A stretch of 64,000 nucleotides of DNA from Betaproteobacteria bacterium (GCA_016861105.1 BOKS01000002.1:367493-431492); one strand, 5' to 3'. Counted from the first letter of the stretch, positions 17,827 to 26,793 are shown. Notes: a model not told the origin generated them from the letters alone. Numbers and translations are program-made.

Positions 17827-18234
17827 CTATACCGCGGTGAGCGGCGGGCCCGCCTCGCGCTTCTCGAGCGCGCCCTGGCAGGCGATGCAGCGGGTCGCGG
17901 CCGGATAGGCGCGCAGGCGCGCCGGCGCGATCGGCTCGCCGCAGTCGACGCATTCGCCGTAGGTGCCCGCGGCCGAGCGGGCGAGCGCGGCCTCCACGTC
18001 GGCCAATTCGGAGAGAAGCTGCTTCGCCTCGGCGATGTCGCGCGCGGCGAGCTCGTCGCCCACGCCCCAGTCGTCGGTCTCCGCCGGCACGCTGGACAGG
18101 CCGACGACCCCGCTGTCGCCGGTGCCACGCAGGTGGGCCTTGATCTCCCCGCGCAGGTGGCGCTGGCGCTCGACGAGCAGCGCCTGCAGATCGCGGCGTT
18201 CGGCAGCGGTCAGCGGTGCGGGCGAAGGCGTCAT
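17827..18234 (-). CDS. TraR/DksA-type zinc-finger protein
   Basis: The 135-residue protein has a long N-terminal helical hairpin (about 8-88) with an acidic tip, ETDDWGVGDELAARD. The C4 zinc finger uses Cys95 and Cys98 (ECVDCGEPI) and Cys116 and Cys119 (RCIACQG). DksA relatives enter the RNA polymerase secondary channel and modulate rRNA and amino-acid promoters, often with ppGpp. At 135 residues it is a shorter paralogue-like form, not certain to be DksA itself. A perfect TTGACGCGCGTCAA palindrome lies 77 bp upstream of its ATG. Confidence 0.88.
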   Translation of the reverse strand: MTPSPAPLTAAERRDLQALLVERQRHLRGEIKAHLRGTGDSGVVGLSSVPAETDDWGVGDELAARDIAEAKQLLSELADVEAALARSAAGTYGECVDCGEPIAPARLRAYPAATRCIACQGALEKREAGPPLTAV

Positions 18235-18310
18235 GTCGCTACTCTCCCTCCGGCGGGGCCGCGGCCCCGGGTCAGTCGTTGCAGCATCGCAGTTGCCGCC
18301 CGCCCCGCGC

Positions 18311-18324
18311 TTGACGCGCGTCAA
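18311..18324. promoter_or_regulatory. FNR/CRP-family-like operator, perfect palindrome TTGACGCGCGTCAA
   Basis: The 14-mer is a perfect inverted repeat of the form TTGAC-N4-GTCAA, resembling FNR/ANR/DNR boxes (TTGAT-N4-ATCAA). Its centre is about 84 bp upstream of the DksA-like start codon, compatible with a class II activator site at -41.5 and a 40-nt leader. Near copies occur at 29423, 43235 and 47448. Confidence 0.5.
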
Positions 18325-18344
18325 GGCGCCGGGCGTCGGCCCCG

Positions 18345-18578
18345 TCAGCGCACGCGCCGGGCCGCGTACTCCTCCTCGACGTTGTCGCGGAAGTAGCTCC
18401 ACGGCGACGACGACGTCGACAGGCGGCGCCAGACCTCGGGGGACACGCCGCTGTACTCGAACGTCCCGGCGGTCAGCTCGACGCGCAGCGTCCTGGTGCG
18501 CTCGTCGTAGCCGGCCGACCGCAGGCTGCCCCCGTGCATGCGCTTCATGTCCATCCCACGCTTCCCCGCGTCCGGCAT
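18345..18578 (-). CDS. KTSC domain-containing small protein
   Basis: The predicted 77 residues include MHGGSLRSAGYDERTRTLRV, ELTAGTFEYSGVSPEVWRRL and SPWSYFRDNVEEEYAARRV. This is the full KTSC fold, named for a Lys-Thr-Ser-Cys tetrad and found alone or next to nucleases and lysyl-tRNA synthetases. Its function is unknown. In-frame ATGs at 18578, 18554 and 18548 are all possible starts, and the domain begins just after the last. It lies between the DksA-like gene and the divergent Yip1-type gene. Confidence 0.8.
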   Translation of the reverse strand: MPDAGKRGMDMKRMHGGSLRSAGYDERTRTLRVELTAGTFEYSGVSPEVWRRLSTSSSPWSYFRDNVEEEYAARRVR

Positions 18579-18683
18579 CGCTCGCGCCCCGTCCGGCCCG
18601 GCCGGCGCGGCCGGTCGGCGAGACGGCGTGCGGCCAGTATGTCAGCGCCGCGGGCGAAGGGTCAATCCGCCGGCGGGCCGTCC

Positions 18684-18689
18684 TATACT
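18684..18689 (+). promoter_or_regulatory. -10 element TATACT, possible leaderless promoter of the Yip1-type gene
   Basis: TATACT ends 6 bp before the ATG at 18696, so a start site 6-7 bp downstream of the hexamer would fall on the start codon itself. There is no room for a ribosome-binding site between them. Confidence 0.45.
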
Positions 18690-18695
18690 GCGCCG

Positions 18696-19268
18696 ATGGG
18701 CCTGCTGCGGCGCCTGCTGTGGCTGATCGTGAGTCCGCGCGACGCCTGGGACGCGATCGCGGAGGAGCCGATCGGCATCGACGCGCTGATCACGCGCTAC
18801 ATCGTGCCGCTGTCGCTGCTCGCGCCGATCGCGACCGTCGTCGGCATGAAGACCTTCGATCGCGACTGGGATCCGGCGTCCGGGTACCTCGTGCCCGCGG
18901 ACGAGATCTACGCGGCGGGCAGCGTGACGCTGTTCGGCACGATCCTGTCGATCTTCGCGCTGGCCGGCATCTTCAGGCTGATCGCGCCGATGTACGGCAG
19001 CTCGCGCGACTTCCGTGCGGCGCTCAAGGTCGCGACCTTCGGCGCGATCCCGGTCCTGCTCGCGAGCGCCGCGCTGGTCGTGCCGGTGATGGTGGCCGTG
19101 CCCGTCGTCGCGCTGTGCCACACCCTCTACCTCTACTGGGTCGGCGTCGGGCGCGTGCTCCACGTCGCGCCGGGGGCGCAGACGGAGTTCATCGGGATCT
19201 CGGTCACGCTCCTCGGCGGGGCGTCCACGCTCGGCGGCGGCCTCGCCTCGAGCATCGGCCTGTTCTGA
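18696..19268 (+). CDS. Yip1 family inner-membrane protein
   Basis: The 190-residue protein starts LLRRLLWLIVSPRDAWDAIAEEP, the conserved Yip1-domain amphipathic entry (W-x-x-I-x-x-E/D). Five hydrophobic helices follow: ITRYIVPLSLLAPIATVVG, SVTLFGTILSIFALAGIF, VATFGAIPVLLASAALV, PVMVAVPVVALCHTLYLYWVG and the C-terminal glycine-rich GISVTLLGGASTLGGGLA. Bacterial Yip1 proteins are uncharacterised. An ATG upstream at 18534 in the same frame would add a basic segment overlapping the KTSC gene and was rejected. Confidence 0.78.
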   Translation: MGLLRRLLWLIVSPRDAWDAIAEEPIGIDALITRYIVPLSLLAPIATVVGMKTFDRDWDPASGYLVPADEIYAAGSVTLFGTILSIFALAGIFRLIAPMYGSSRDFRAALKVATFGAIPVLLASAALVVPVMVAVPVVALCHTLYLYWVGVGRVLHVAPGAQTEFIGISVTLLGGASTLGGGLASSIGLF

Positions 19269-19277
19269 CGGCGGCGG

Positions 19278-19898
19278 TCACTTGCCGCCGGCCGCCTCGC
19301 CCCACAGCTGCTTCAGGCGGGCGTCGCGCCCGCAGCCGTTGCGGTAGTACGCGTAGCGCACCGGGTTCTTCTGGTAGTAGTCCTGGTGGTAGTCCTCCGC
19401 CGGCCAGAACTCGCCCGCGTCCTGGACCGGCGTGACGATCGGATCGCGGAACGGCTTCGACTTCTCGAGCGCCGCCTTCGACGCCTCGGCCGCCTTGCGC
19501 TGCTCGGGGGTGTGCACGAAGATCGCCGTGCGGTACTGCGTGCCCGAGTCGCAGAACTGCCGGTCCTTCACCGTCGGGTCGATGTTCCTCCAGAACACCT
19601 CGAGCAGCTTCTCGTAGCTCACCTTCGCCGGGTCGTAGGCGACCTGGACGACCTCGGTGTGGCCGGTCACGCCGCGCGACACCTCCTCGTAGGTCGGGTA
19701 GCGCTTGAAGCCGCCCATGTAGCCGGACGTGGTCGACAGCACGCCGTCGAGCTTGTCGTACGGCGGCTCCATGCACCAGAAGCAGCCGCCGGCGAAGGTG
19801 GCGACGGCGCGCTGCGGCGCCGGTGCCTGCGCGAAGAGGGGCAGCGCGACGGCGGCGAGGAAGGCGAGTCCGGCCAGTCGGATCGGTCGCATGCGCAA
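19278..19898 (-). CDS. msrA: Peptide-methionine (S)-S-oxide reductase MsrA, exported
   Basis: The 206-residue protein has a signal peptide (LAGLAFLAAVALPLFAQA) and then ATFAGGCFWCMEPPYDKLDG. The catalytic cysteine is Cys39 in GCFWC. Other family blocks are GYMGGFKRYPTYEEVS, GVTGHTEVVQVAYDP, WRNIDPTVKDRQFCDSGTQYR and FWPAEDYHQDYYQKNP. It reduces methionine-S-sulfoxide in proteins, here in the periplasm judging by the leader. Recycling cysteines may be Cys42 and the C-terminal NGCGRD. A second ATG at 19892 could be the actual start. Confidence 0.94.
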   Translation of the reverse strand: MRMRPIRLAGLAFLAAVALPLFAQAPAPQRAVATFAGGCFWCMEPPYDKLDGVLSTTSGYMGGFKRYPTYEEVSRGVTGHTEVVQVAYDPAKVSYEKLLEVFWRNIDPTVKDRQFCDSGTQYRTAIFVHTPEQRKAAEASKAALEKSKPFRDPIVTPVQDAGEFWPAEDYHQDYYQKNPVRYAYYRNGCGRDARLKQLWGEAAGGK

Positions 19899-20014
19899 GG
19901 CTCCGTCACGGGTGGGCGGGCGCGGTTGGGGCCGGCCCGCACGCTTCGATTATGCCAAGCTTTGGTCGTTCGCCCCGGTGCTAGCATTACGCGCATCGGT
20001 CGGGGGCGCCGTCG

Positions 20015-21817
20015 ATGCGTGCAGGCAGGAGGCGGTTCGTGGGGTGGGGCGGCGCGCTCGCGCTGACGGCTGCGGGCGCGGCGACCGCCGTCGCGCGCGC
20101 CCAGCCGAAGGCCGCGCAGGGCACGCTGCGCGTCGCCTTCTCGATCGCCGAGACGAGCTTCGACCCGACTGTCGCCTCGGACGCGGCGTCCGACAGCGTG
20201 ATCGCGAACGTCTTCGACGCGATGCTCGACTACGACTACCTCGCGCGTCCCGCGCGACTCGTGCCGCGCGCGCTGGAAGCGCTGCCTGCCGTGGAGGACG
20301 GCGGGCGGACGTACGTCTGCCGCGTGCGCAAGGGCATTCATTTCACGCCGGACGCCGCCTTCCGCGGGGCGCGGCGCGAGCTCACCGCCGCCGACTACGC
20401 GTACTCGTTCAAGCGCCACCTCGACCCCGCGCGGCGCTCGCCGTGGGCGTGGCTGCTGGAAGGCCGGCTCGCGGGCGGCGACGAGGCGCAGGCCGCCGCG
20501 CGGCGCAGCGGGCGCTTCGACTACGACGCGAAGCTGCCCGGGCTCGAGGTCGTCGACCGCCACACGCTGCGCATCCGCCTCGCGGCACCCGACTACCGGT
20601 TCCCGTACGTGCTCGCCGTGCCGAACCTCTGCGCGGTCGCGCGCGAGGTCGTCGAGGCCCATGGCAACGACGTCGGCGCGCATCCGGTCGGCACGGGGCC
20701 GTACCTGCTCGCGCAGTACAAGCGCAGCGCCCGCATCGTGCTGGAGGCGAACCCCGGCTTCCGCCGCACGACCTACGTGCCCGCCGGGCCCGTGCCGGCG
20801 GCGTTCAAGGACGTCGCCGCCGCGCTCGCGGACCGCGCCCTGCCGCTGGCGCGGCGCATCGAGGTCGCGGTGATCGAGGAGGGCCAGGCGCGCTGGCTCG
20901 CGTTCCTCGCCGGCGAGATCGACACGCTGGACAGCCCCGGCGTGCCCCCCGACTTCGTCGAGCAGGCCCTCGCCGGCGGCAGGCTGCGGCCGGAGCTCGC
21001 CGCCCGGGGCATCCGGCACGACGTGCTGCTGCGGCCCAACGTGTACTTCACCTACTTCAACATGGAGGATCCGCTGGTCGGCGGCTACACGCCGGAGAAG
21101 GTCGCGCTGCGCCGCGCGATCGGCATGGCCTACGACGTCGACGAGGGCATCCGGGTGCTGCTCAAGGGCCGCGCCGTGCCGGCGTACGGGCCCGTCCCGC
21201 CGGACGTCGAGGGCCACGATCCGCGCCGGCTGGCGAACGCGCAGCTCCACGATCCCGCGGCCGCGCGCGCGCTTCTCGACCGCTTCGGCTACCGCGATCG
21301 CGACGGCGACGGCTACCGCGAGCAGCCGGACGGCAGGCCGCTCGTCCTCGAGCGCTGGTCGACGCCCACCTCGGCACAGCGCCAGTCCGACGAGCTGTGG
21401 AAGAAGTGCATGGATGCCGTCGGTCTGCGCATGGCGTTCCGCAAGGACAAGCTCCCGGAGCTGCGCAAGATGGCGCGGCTCGGCCGGATCCCGCTGCGCG
21501 GCGACGGCTGGAACGGCGACTACCCGGACGCCGAGAACTTCATGCAGCTGCTCTACGGCCCCAACAAGGGCCAGTCGAACGACGCCCGCTTCGACCTGCC
21601 GGCTTTCAACGCGCTCTTCGACCAGGCGCGGGCGCTGCCCGACTCGCCGCAGCGCAACGCGCTGTTCGCGAAGATGACCGACCTCGTCGTCGCCTATGCG
21701 CCGTGGCGGCTGACCTGGCACATCGTCGAGGATCACCTGTCGCACCCGTGGGTGCGCAACAACGTGCCGCATCCGATCCGCTCGCAGGCGTGGATGTACA
21801 CCGACGTCGTGCGGTAG
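20015..21817 (+). CDS. ABC transporter substrate-binding protein, family 5 (oligopeptide type)
   Basis: The 600-residue exported protein starts with a Tat-like leader (RAGRRRFVGWGGALALTAAG). It then has GTLRVAFSIAETSFDPTVAS, YVCRVRKGIHFTPDAAFRGA, LTAADYAYSFKRHLDP and HPVGTGPYLLAQYKR, all family-5 solute-binding signatures. DRDGDGYREQ near 429-438 looks like an EF-hand-type calcium loop sometimes seen in this family. It would deliver peptides or similar ligands to an inner-membrane permease, but no permease or ATPase genes are adjacent, so it is an orphan binding protein. TAGCAT at 19982 may be its -10. Confidence 0.9.
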   Translation: MRAGRRRFVGWGGALALTAAGAATAVARAQPKAAQGTLRVAFSIAETSFDPTVASDAASDSVIANVFDAMLDYDYLARPARLVPRALEALPAVEDGGRTYVCRVRKGIHFTPDAAFRGARRELTAADYAYSFKRHLDPARRSPWAWLLEGRLAGGDEAQAAARRSGRFDYDAKLPGLEVVDRHTLRIRLAAPDYRFPYVLAVPNLCAVAREVVEAHGNDVGAHPVGTGPYLLAQYKRSARIVLEANPGFRRTTYVPAGPVPAAFKDVAAALADRALPLARRIEVAVIEEGQARWLAFLAGEIDTLDSPGVPPDFVEQALAGGRLRPELAARGIRHDVLLRPNVYFTYFNMEDPLVGGYTPEKVALRRAIGMAYDVDEGIRVLLKGRAVPAYGPVPPDVEGHDPRRLANAQLHDPAAARALLDRFGYRDRDGDGYREQPDGRPLVLERWSTPTSAQRQSDELWKKCMDAVGLRMAFRKDKLPELRKMARLGRIPLRGDGWNGDYPDAENFMQLLYGPNKGQSNDARFDLPAFNALFDQARALPDSPQRNALFAKMTDLVVAYAPWRLTWHIVEDHLSHPWVRNNVPHPIRSQAWMYTDVVR

Positions 21818-21861
21818 CGGGGCGGCCCGGCGACGGCGTGCCGCGCCGACGTGGATCGCCG

Positions 21862-22806
21862 CTACGCTTCGTGGCCGCGCGCGGGCGCCGGGCCGCCGCG
21901 CTCGACGAAATAGCGCAGCAGCGCGGCGTCGTCCTCGTCGGCATAGCCCGCGTCGACGGCACCCCGGAAGGCGGCGCGCGCGGCGTCGGCGAACGTCGCC
22001 GGGGCGCCGAGTCGCGCGGCGAGCGACGCCGCGATGCCGACGTCCTTGGCGAGGATGCGCATCGCAGCGCGCACGCCGCGGTCGCCGGCGAGTTCGCGGC
22101 GCATGCGGTCGGCGACGATCCAGCTCGCGCCCGAGCTCGCCTCGACGACGTCCAGCACCCGGTGCGCGTCGAGCCCCGCGCGCACGGCCAGCGCGAGCGC
22201 CTCGGCGCCGGCCGCGAGGTTCGCGGCGGCGAGCAGGTTGTTGACGATCTTGAACGTCGCGGCTTCGCCGGGCCGCTCGCCGACGACGAACACGCGGCCC
22301 GCGATGCGCTCGAAGACGCCCGCGCAAACCGCGAGGGCGTCGGGCGCACCCGAGGCCATCACCGTCATCGTGCCGTCGTGCGCCCTGGCCGGGCCGCCGG
22401 AGACCGGCGCGTCGACGAGGCGCAGCGCCCGCCCGGCGAGCCCGGGCGCGAGTCCGGCGACGTAGTGCGGGTCCACCGTCGACGAGACCACGACGATCGC
22501 GCCGGGGCGCAGGGCTGCGGCGACCCCGTCCGGCCCGAAGAGCACGTCGTCGACCTGCCGGTCGTCGACGACCAGCAGGATCGCGATCTCCACGTGCCGC
22601 GCGCACTCCGCCGCCGAGGCGCAAGCCACCGCCCCGAGCGCCTCGGCCGCGCGCATCCGCTCGGCGACGAGATCGCGCGCGTACGTCGCGATCCCGTGCC
22701 GGCGCAGCGAGCGCACGACGCCGAGCCCCATCGCGCCGGTGCCGATGACGCCGGTCGCGGGCAAACGCCGCGACCGCTCCTCCGGGGCGTCGCCGGACGG
22801 CGTCAC
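21862..22806 (-). CDS. NAD(P)-dependent beta-hydroxyacid dehydrogenase (3-hydroxyisobutyrate dehydrogenase-like)
   Basis: The 314-residue enzyme has a GxGxMG dinucleotide loop in TGVIGTGAMGLGVVRSL, VVSSTVDPHYVAG, the substrate-binding DAPVSGGPARAHDGTMTVM, and KIVNNLLAAANLAAGAEALAL with the catalytic lysine (GEAATFKIVNN). These are the four conserved blocks of the beta-hydroxyacid dehydrogenase family, which also includes tartronate semialdehyde reductase. The precise substrate is not resolvable. Translation begins at GTG 22806, overlapping the TGA of the upstream lipoprotein gene by 4 bp. ATGs further upstream lie inside that gene. Confidence 0.87.
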   Translation of the reverse strand: MTPSGDAPEERSRRLPATGVIGTGAMGLGVVRSLRRHGIATYARDLVAERMRAAEALGAVACASAAECARHVEIAILLVVDDRQVDDVLFGPDGVAAALRPGAIVVVSSTVDPHYVAGLAPGLAGRALRLVDAPVSGGPARAHDGTMTVMASGAPDALAVCAGVFERIAGRVFVVGERPGEAATFKIVNNLLAAANLAAGAEALALAVRAGLDAHRVLDVVEASSGASWIVADRMRRELAGDRGVRAAMRILAKDVGIAASLAARLGAPATFADAARAAFRGAVDAGYADEDDAALLRYFVERGGPAPARGHEA

Positions 22807-23210
22807 TTGCCGAGCGGAGGCGAGGGCGGCGGCGACCACATGCGCTGCATCGGGTTCGGGTCCTCCTTCGGCACCATCAGCGGCGTGCAATCGCGCATCG
22901 GCCGCAGCACGCCGTCGCTCACCAGCGCGAGCTCGGTGCCCTTGCCGCGCAGCTCCAGCAGCCCGTTGGTGAAGCGCACGCCGGACGCGGAGGGAATCTG
23001 GTAGAGGTTGATCCGCTCGCCCTCGGGCGTGAGCAGGCGCGCCTCGCCCTCCGTGAAGCGCACCAGCCAGCGCGCGCCCTCGAAGTTGCACTCGAAGGTG
23101 TCCGGCGAGGGGACCATCTCCTTCGTGCCGCCGCCGCCGCAGCCGGAGACGAGCGCGGCGAAGGCGACGACGAGGGCGGTGAGCGCGGCGCGCGGCATCG
23201 AGGATCCCAT
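22803..23210 (-). CDS. Lipoprotein with MliC-like (C-type lysozyme inhibitor) domain
   Basis: The 135-residue protein has a type II signal peptide with lipobox LVSGC, followed by a glycine-rich linker. The domain reads FECNFEGARWLVRFTEGEAR, then IPSASGVRFTNGLLELRGKG, and ends CTPL. This follows the MliC pattern (F/Y-x-C ... SASGxRY ... KGxxA ... C) with the two cysteines that form the domain disulfide. MliC proteins sit on the outer membrane and block host or competitor lysozyme. Key residues Ser-Ala-Ser-Gly are present. It is coupled to the downstream dehydrogenase by a 4-bp overlap, although no functional link is evident. Confidence 0.78.
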   Translation of the reverse strand: MGSSMPRAALTALVVAFAALVSGCGGGGTKEMVPSPDTFECNFEGARWLVRFTEGEARLLTPEGERINLYQIPSASGVRFTNGLLELRGKGTELALVSDGVLRPMRDCTPLMVPKEDPNPMQRMWSPPPSPPLGK

Positions 23211-23266
23211 CGGCGGTTCGACAGCCGCCGAGGATAGCACCCGCACGAACGCCGCCGCCGCGGCCT

Positions 23267-24598
23267 TCAGCAGTCGGCCACGTTGACGGCGATGCCGCCG
23301 AGGGATGCCTGCTTGTGCCGGCCGGCCATCTGCCGGCCGCGGTCGACCATCGAGCGCACCAGCGCGTCGAGCGTGCTCCGCGGCGTGGGCGAGCGCAGGG
23401 CGTTCTGCGCGGCGACGACGGCGCGGGACGCCGCAGTCGCGCTGCGCTCGATGCAGGGCTGCTGGATGCGCGCGCCCTCGGGGTCGCAGGCCAGTCCCAT
23501 GTGCGGCTCGAGCGCCAGTTCCGCCGCCAGCACCACGTGCTCGTTGGTGCCGCCGAGCACGGCCGCGTGGCCGGCGGCCGCCATCGCGGCGGCCAACCCG
23601 ATCTCGCTCTGGCAGCCGGCCTGCGCGAAGCCCTGCGCGCGGAGCGCGCCGGCGATGGCCGCGGCCGCCATCAGGAATTCGCAGGTGCCGCGGTCGCCAG
23701 CGAGCGGCGTCGCCTCGCGGTAGTGCGTGAGCAGCGCGGCGACCGGGCCCGCCGCACCCGACGACGGCGCGGCGACGATGCGCCCGCCCGCCGCGTTCTC
23801 CTCGGCGACCGCGGTCGCGAACACGGCGCACCACTGCGCGGCGGCGGCCTGCGATGCGCGCAACGCATCCGCCTGCGCGGGCGCCAGGCGCGCGCGCCCG
23901 CCGGGCAGCGCGCCGTCGGTCGCGAGGCCGCGTTCGATCGACGCGCGCATCGTCTCGGCCACGCGCTTGAGCGTGGTCTGCACCTCGCCGGGACTCTGGA
24001 CCACGCACTCGTTGGCCAGCGCGACGTCGGCGAGCCGCTTGCCGTGCGCGCGGGCCACCTCCAGCAGCCCGGCCGCGGACGCGTAGCCGTAGGGGACGCG
24101 GACCGGACCGCGGCGCTGCGCGAGGTCCTCCTGCGAGACCACCACGCCCTGTCCCGTGGAGAAGTACAGGCGCGTCGCCACCAGGTCGCCGGCGGCATCC
24201 ACGGCGGTGAAGCGCAGCGCGTTGCCCGCGTCCGGCAGCGTCTGGTCGACGCGGAACACGACGTCGCGCGACGGCTGGAAGGCGATGCGATGCCGGCCGC
24301 CGAGCGCGATCGTGCGATCCTGGTCGGCGTCGGCCATGCAGCGTGCTAGCAGCGCGCCGTCGCAGGACGCGGCGGGAATGCCGGCGAGCCCGGCGACGAC
24401 GGCACGCTGCGCGCCCAGTTCGCGGCCGGTGCACGCCAGTCCTCCGTACAGGTCGACGCGCACGCGCGCGGTGCGCGCCACCAGCCCGTCCGCCGCGATC
24501 TCGTGCACGAAGCGGCGCGACGCCTCGAGCGGTCCGATCGTCTGCGACGACGACGGCCCCGGGCCGATGCGATACAGCGCGGCGATGTTCAGGTACAA
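23267..24598 (-). CDS. sdaA: L-serine ammonia-lyase (iron-sulfur L-serine dehydratase)
   Basis: The enzyme converts L-serine to pyruvate and ammonia. From TTG 24598 it has 443 residues beginning YLNIAALYRIGPGPSSSQT, the normal SdaA N-terminus. GLACTGRELGAQRAVVAGL, TGQGVVVSQEDL, and AAPSSGAAGPVAALL follow. The [4Fe-4S] cysteines are present in QAGCQSEIG, MGLACDP and IQQPCIERS. The otherwise conserved GPSSSHT motif has Gln in place of His. An in-frame ATG at 24709 would add 37 residues resembling no SdaA, so TTG with an upstream GGGGA is preferred; the start is uncertain. Confidence 0.88.
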   Translation of the reverse strand: MYLNIAALYRIGPGPSSSQTIGPLEASRRFVHEIAADGLVARTARVRVDLYGGLACTGRELGAQRAVVAGLAGIPAASCDGALLARCMADADQDRTIALGGRHRIAFQPSRDVVFRVDQTLPDAGNALRFTAVDAAGDLVATRLYFSTGQGVVVSQEDLAQRRGPVRVPYGYASAAGLLEVARAHGKRLADVALANECVVQSPGEVQTTLKRVAETMRASIERGLATDGALPGGRARLAPAQADALRASQAAAAQWCAVFATAVAEENAAGGRIVAAPSSGAAGPVAALLTHYREATPLAGDRGTCEFLMAAAAIAGALRAQGFAQAGCQSEIGLAAAMAAAGHAAVLGGTNEHVVLAAELALEPHMGLACDPEGARIQQPCIERSATAASRAVVAAQNALRSPTPRSTLDALVRSMVDRGRQMAGRHKQASLGGIAVNVADC

Positions 24599-24901
24599 GC
24601 GGGCATCCCCGTAAAGCCGATGTGGTGCGACGCGCTCTTGCGTGCCGGCGCGTCGTCGTGCCCGCGCGCGAGGCTGCGCCGCGGACCGGTGCATGGTCGC
24701 GCCAAGCATAGGACGTTCGCGACGCCGAGGCGAGGGCCGGCCCGCCGGTTCCGCCGAACGGCGCGCGCCATCGCGCGGGTGTCGACGGACTTGACGGCCG
24801 CACCGCGGTTCGGGACGTCGGCGCGCTTGACGTTTCCGACCATGTCGCGCCGGCTGTCCCGGTGCGGCGACCGGCGGAGGCGCGCCGCCGCGGCGCCGTC
24901 G
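24599..24901. other. Intergenic gap between sdaA and aceK
   Basis: About 300 bp of GC-rich sequence upstream of sdaA. It contains the possible longer sdaA N-terminus (to 24709). Beyond that I see no convincing gene, RNA structure, terminator or repeat. Confidence 0.4.
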
Positions 24902-26722
24902 CTATCGCGGCGCCGCGGCCGCGACGGCCGCGCGCCCGGAGGGCCGCGGCGCCGGCGCCCCGACGAAGCGCGCGCTCTCCGGATACGAGAGCACCTCGGG
25001 CACGTCGCCGCTGGCGATCGTGCGCTGCACCGATTGCCACCAGAGCGCGTCGAGCAGGTGGGCGTGATGCCGCATGAAGTCCTCGCGGATCGCCGGGTCG
25101 GTCAGCAGGAAGGTGGCGAACTCCTCCGGGAACACGTCGCGCGGGCCCACGGGGTACCACGGATCGCCGGCCATCTCGTCGAAGCCCGGCGGCGGCGGCG
25201 GGATGCGCCGGAAGCGGACGTCCGTCAGGTACTCGATCTCGTCGTAGTCGTAGAAGACGACGCGGCCGAAGCGCGTCACGCCGAAGTTCTTGAACAGCAG
25301 GTCGCCGGCGAAGATGTTCGCGCGCGCGAGCTGCGCGATCGCGTCCCCGTACTCGCGCAGCGCGTGCGCCCGCTCCCACGGGTCGGCCTTCTGCAGGTAG
25401 AGGTTGAGCGGCGTCAGCCGCCGCTCGATGTAGACGTGCCTGACGATGATGCGGTCGCCGTCGCGCTCGATCTGCGAGGGCGCCTCGGCCTCGAGCTCGG
25501 CGAGCAGCGCGTCGGTGAAGCGCTCGCGCGGAAAGGCGACGTCCGAGTACTCGAGGATGTCGGTCATCCGGCCGACGCGGTCGTGGTGCTTGACCAGCGC
25601 GTACTTCTCCTGCACCCGCCGCCGGTCGGTGTCCTTCGACGCCGCGATGCGGTCCTTGATCACCTTGAACACGTACGGGTACGAGGGGAGCGTGAACACG
25701 CTCATCACCAGCCCGCGGATGCCGGGCGCGACGACGAAGCGGTCGGTGGAGTGCCGCAGGTGGTGCAGGAAGTCCCGGTAGAACAGGTTCTTGCCGTGCT
25801 TCTGCAGCCCCACCATCGTGTAGAGCTCGGCGGGCGTCTTGTCCGGGACCACGCTGCGCAGGAACTCGACGTACGCCGAGGGGACCTCCATGTCGACCAG
25901 GAAGTACGCGCGGTTCGCGGAGAACAGCAGCGCGAGCTCGGTGGGGTCGAGCAGCAGCGCGTCCACGCGCAGCCGCCCGTCGGCGTCGTGCTGCACCGGC
26001 ACCGCGAACGGCTGCATCACGAGGCCGTTGATCACCCGCCCGACGATGTAGGCGGTGCGGTTGCGGAAGAACGGGCTGCCGAGCACTTGGATCTGAAGGC
26101 TCTGCGCGGCGACGAAGGGCCGCGGGTGCCGGCGCCGGAACGCCGCCAGCAGGTTGCGCAGGTCGCGCCGGAAGTCCGCGAAGCGGCGCGTGAACCCGAA
26201 GTCGAGGACGATGTCGATCAGCGCGGCGCGCAGCCCGTGGCGGCGCGGGTAGTAGCTGCGGTAGGTCGGCGGGTCCGCGTCGAGGTACTCGGTCGACACG
26301 GCCGGACGCACGAAGATGAAGCGGTTGTGGTAGTAGGTGCGGTGCAGGATCTTGCAGGAGACCGAGTTGAAGAACGTCTCGGCGCACTCGGGCTGGCGGT
26401 GCTCGATGAGCAGGCCGATGTAGTGCAGCTTGACGCGCGCCCAGAGCGCGTCGGCGGAGGTACCGGTCGCGCCGGTGAACTCGCGACCGATGCGCTCGGC
26501 GGTCTCGGCGACGCGCCGGTCGTAGTAGTCGATCCGGTCGCGCGCGAGGTGGCCGATCGCGAGGAAGCCGCCGTCCTCGAAGTGGCGCTTCGCCGCCCGC
26601 GCGCAGTCGCGGAACAGCGCGTAGTGCTTGTCGAAGCCCTCGATCAGCGCGCGGGCGATCGCACGCGCCGTGGCGTCCGCCGCGGCTTCGACGTGGTCAC
26701 CGGAGAGAGCGCGCGCAGGCAT
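24902..26722 (-). CDS. aceK: Isocitrate dehydrogenase kinase/phosphatase
   Basis: The 606-residue bifunctional enzyme phosphorylates and dephosphorylates isocitrate dehydrogenase, steering carbon to the glyoxylate shunt. Visible family blocks are RTYYHNRFIFVRPAVSTEYL, the ATP-binding PSYPYVFKVIKDRI with catalytic Lys, and LVKHHDRVGRMTDILEYSDV. The kinase catalytic region LARANIFAGDLLFKNFGVTR and VVFYDYDEIEYLTD follows. The C-terminus is alanine- and proline-rich. ATG 26722 (MPARALSG) was chosen over an in-frame ATG at 26824 that would overlap the divergent gene. No aceA or aceB is nearby. Confidence 0.96.
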   Translation of the reverse strand: MPARALSGDHVEAAADATARAIARALIEGFDKHYALFRDCARAAKRHFEDGGFLAIGHLARDRIDYYDRRVAETAERIGREFTGATGTSADALWARVKLHYIGLLIEHRQPECAETFFNSVSCKILHRTYYHNRFIFVRPAVSTEYLDADPPTYRSYYPRRHGLRAALIDIVLDFGFTRRFADFRRDLRNLLAAFRRRHPRPFVAAQSLQIQVLGSPFFRNRTAYIVGRVINGLVMQPFAVPVQHDADGRLRVDALLLDPTELALLFSANRAYFLVDMEVPSAYVEFLRSVVPDKTPAELYTMVGLQKHGKNLFYRDFLHHLRHSTDRFVVAPGIRGLVMSVFTLPSYPYVFKVIKDRIAASKDTDRRRVQEKYALVKHHDRVGRMTDILEYSDVAFPRERFTDALLAELEAEAPSQIERDGDRIIVRHVYIERRLTPLNLYLQKADPWERAHALREYGDAIAQLARANIFAGDLLFKNFGVTRFGRVVFYDYDEIEYLTDVRFRRIPPPPPGFDEMAGDPWYPVGPRDVFPEEFATFLLTDPAIREDFMRHHAHLLDALWWQSVQRTIASGDVPEVLSYPESARFVGAPAPRPSGRAAVAAAAPR

Positions 26723-26793
26723 CGTGCGTCCGGGGCGCTTGGCCCGGCGCCGATGATAGCGTAGCCTCCCGTACGCCACGTCCCCAGGTCCCG

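Noticed and set aside
19729..23004. 1091-codon plus-strand frame
   Set aside because: Overlaps msrA, the binding-protein gene and a dehydrogenase, all with clear motifs; this frame has none.
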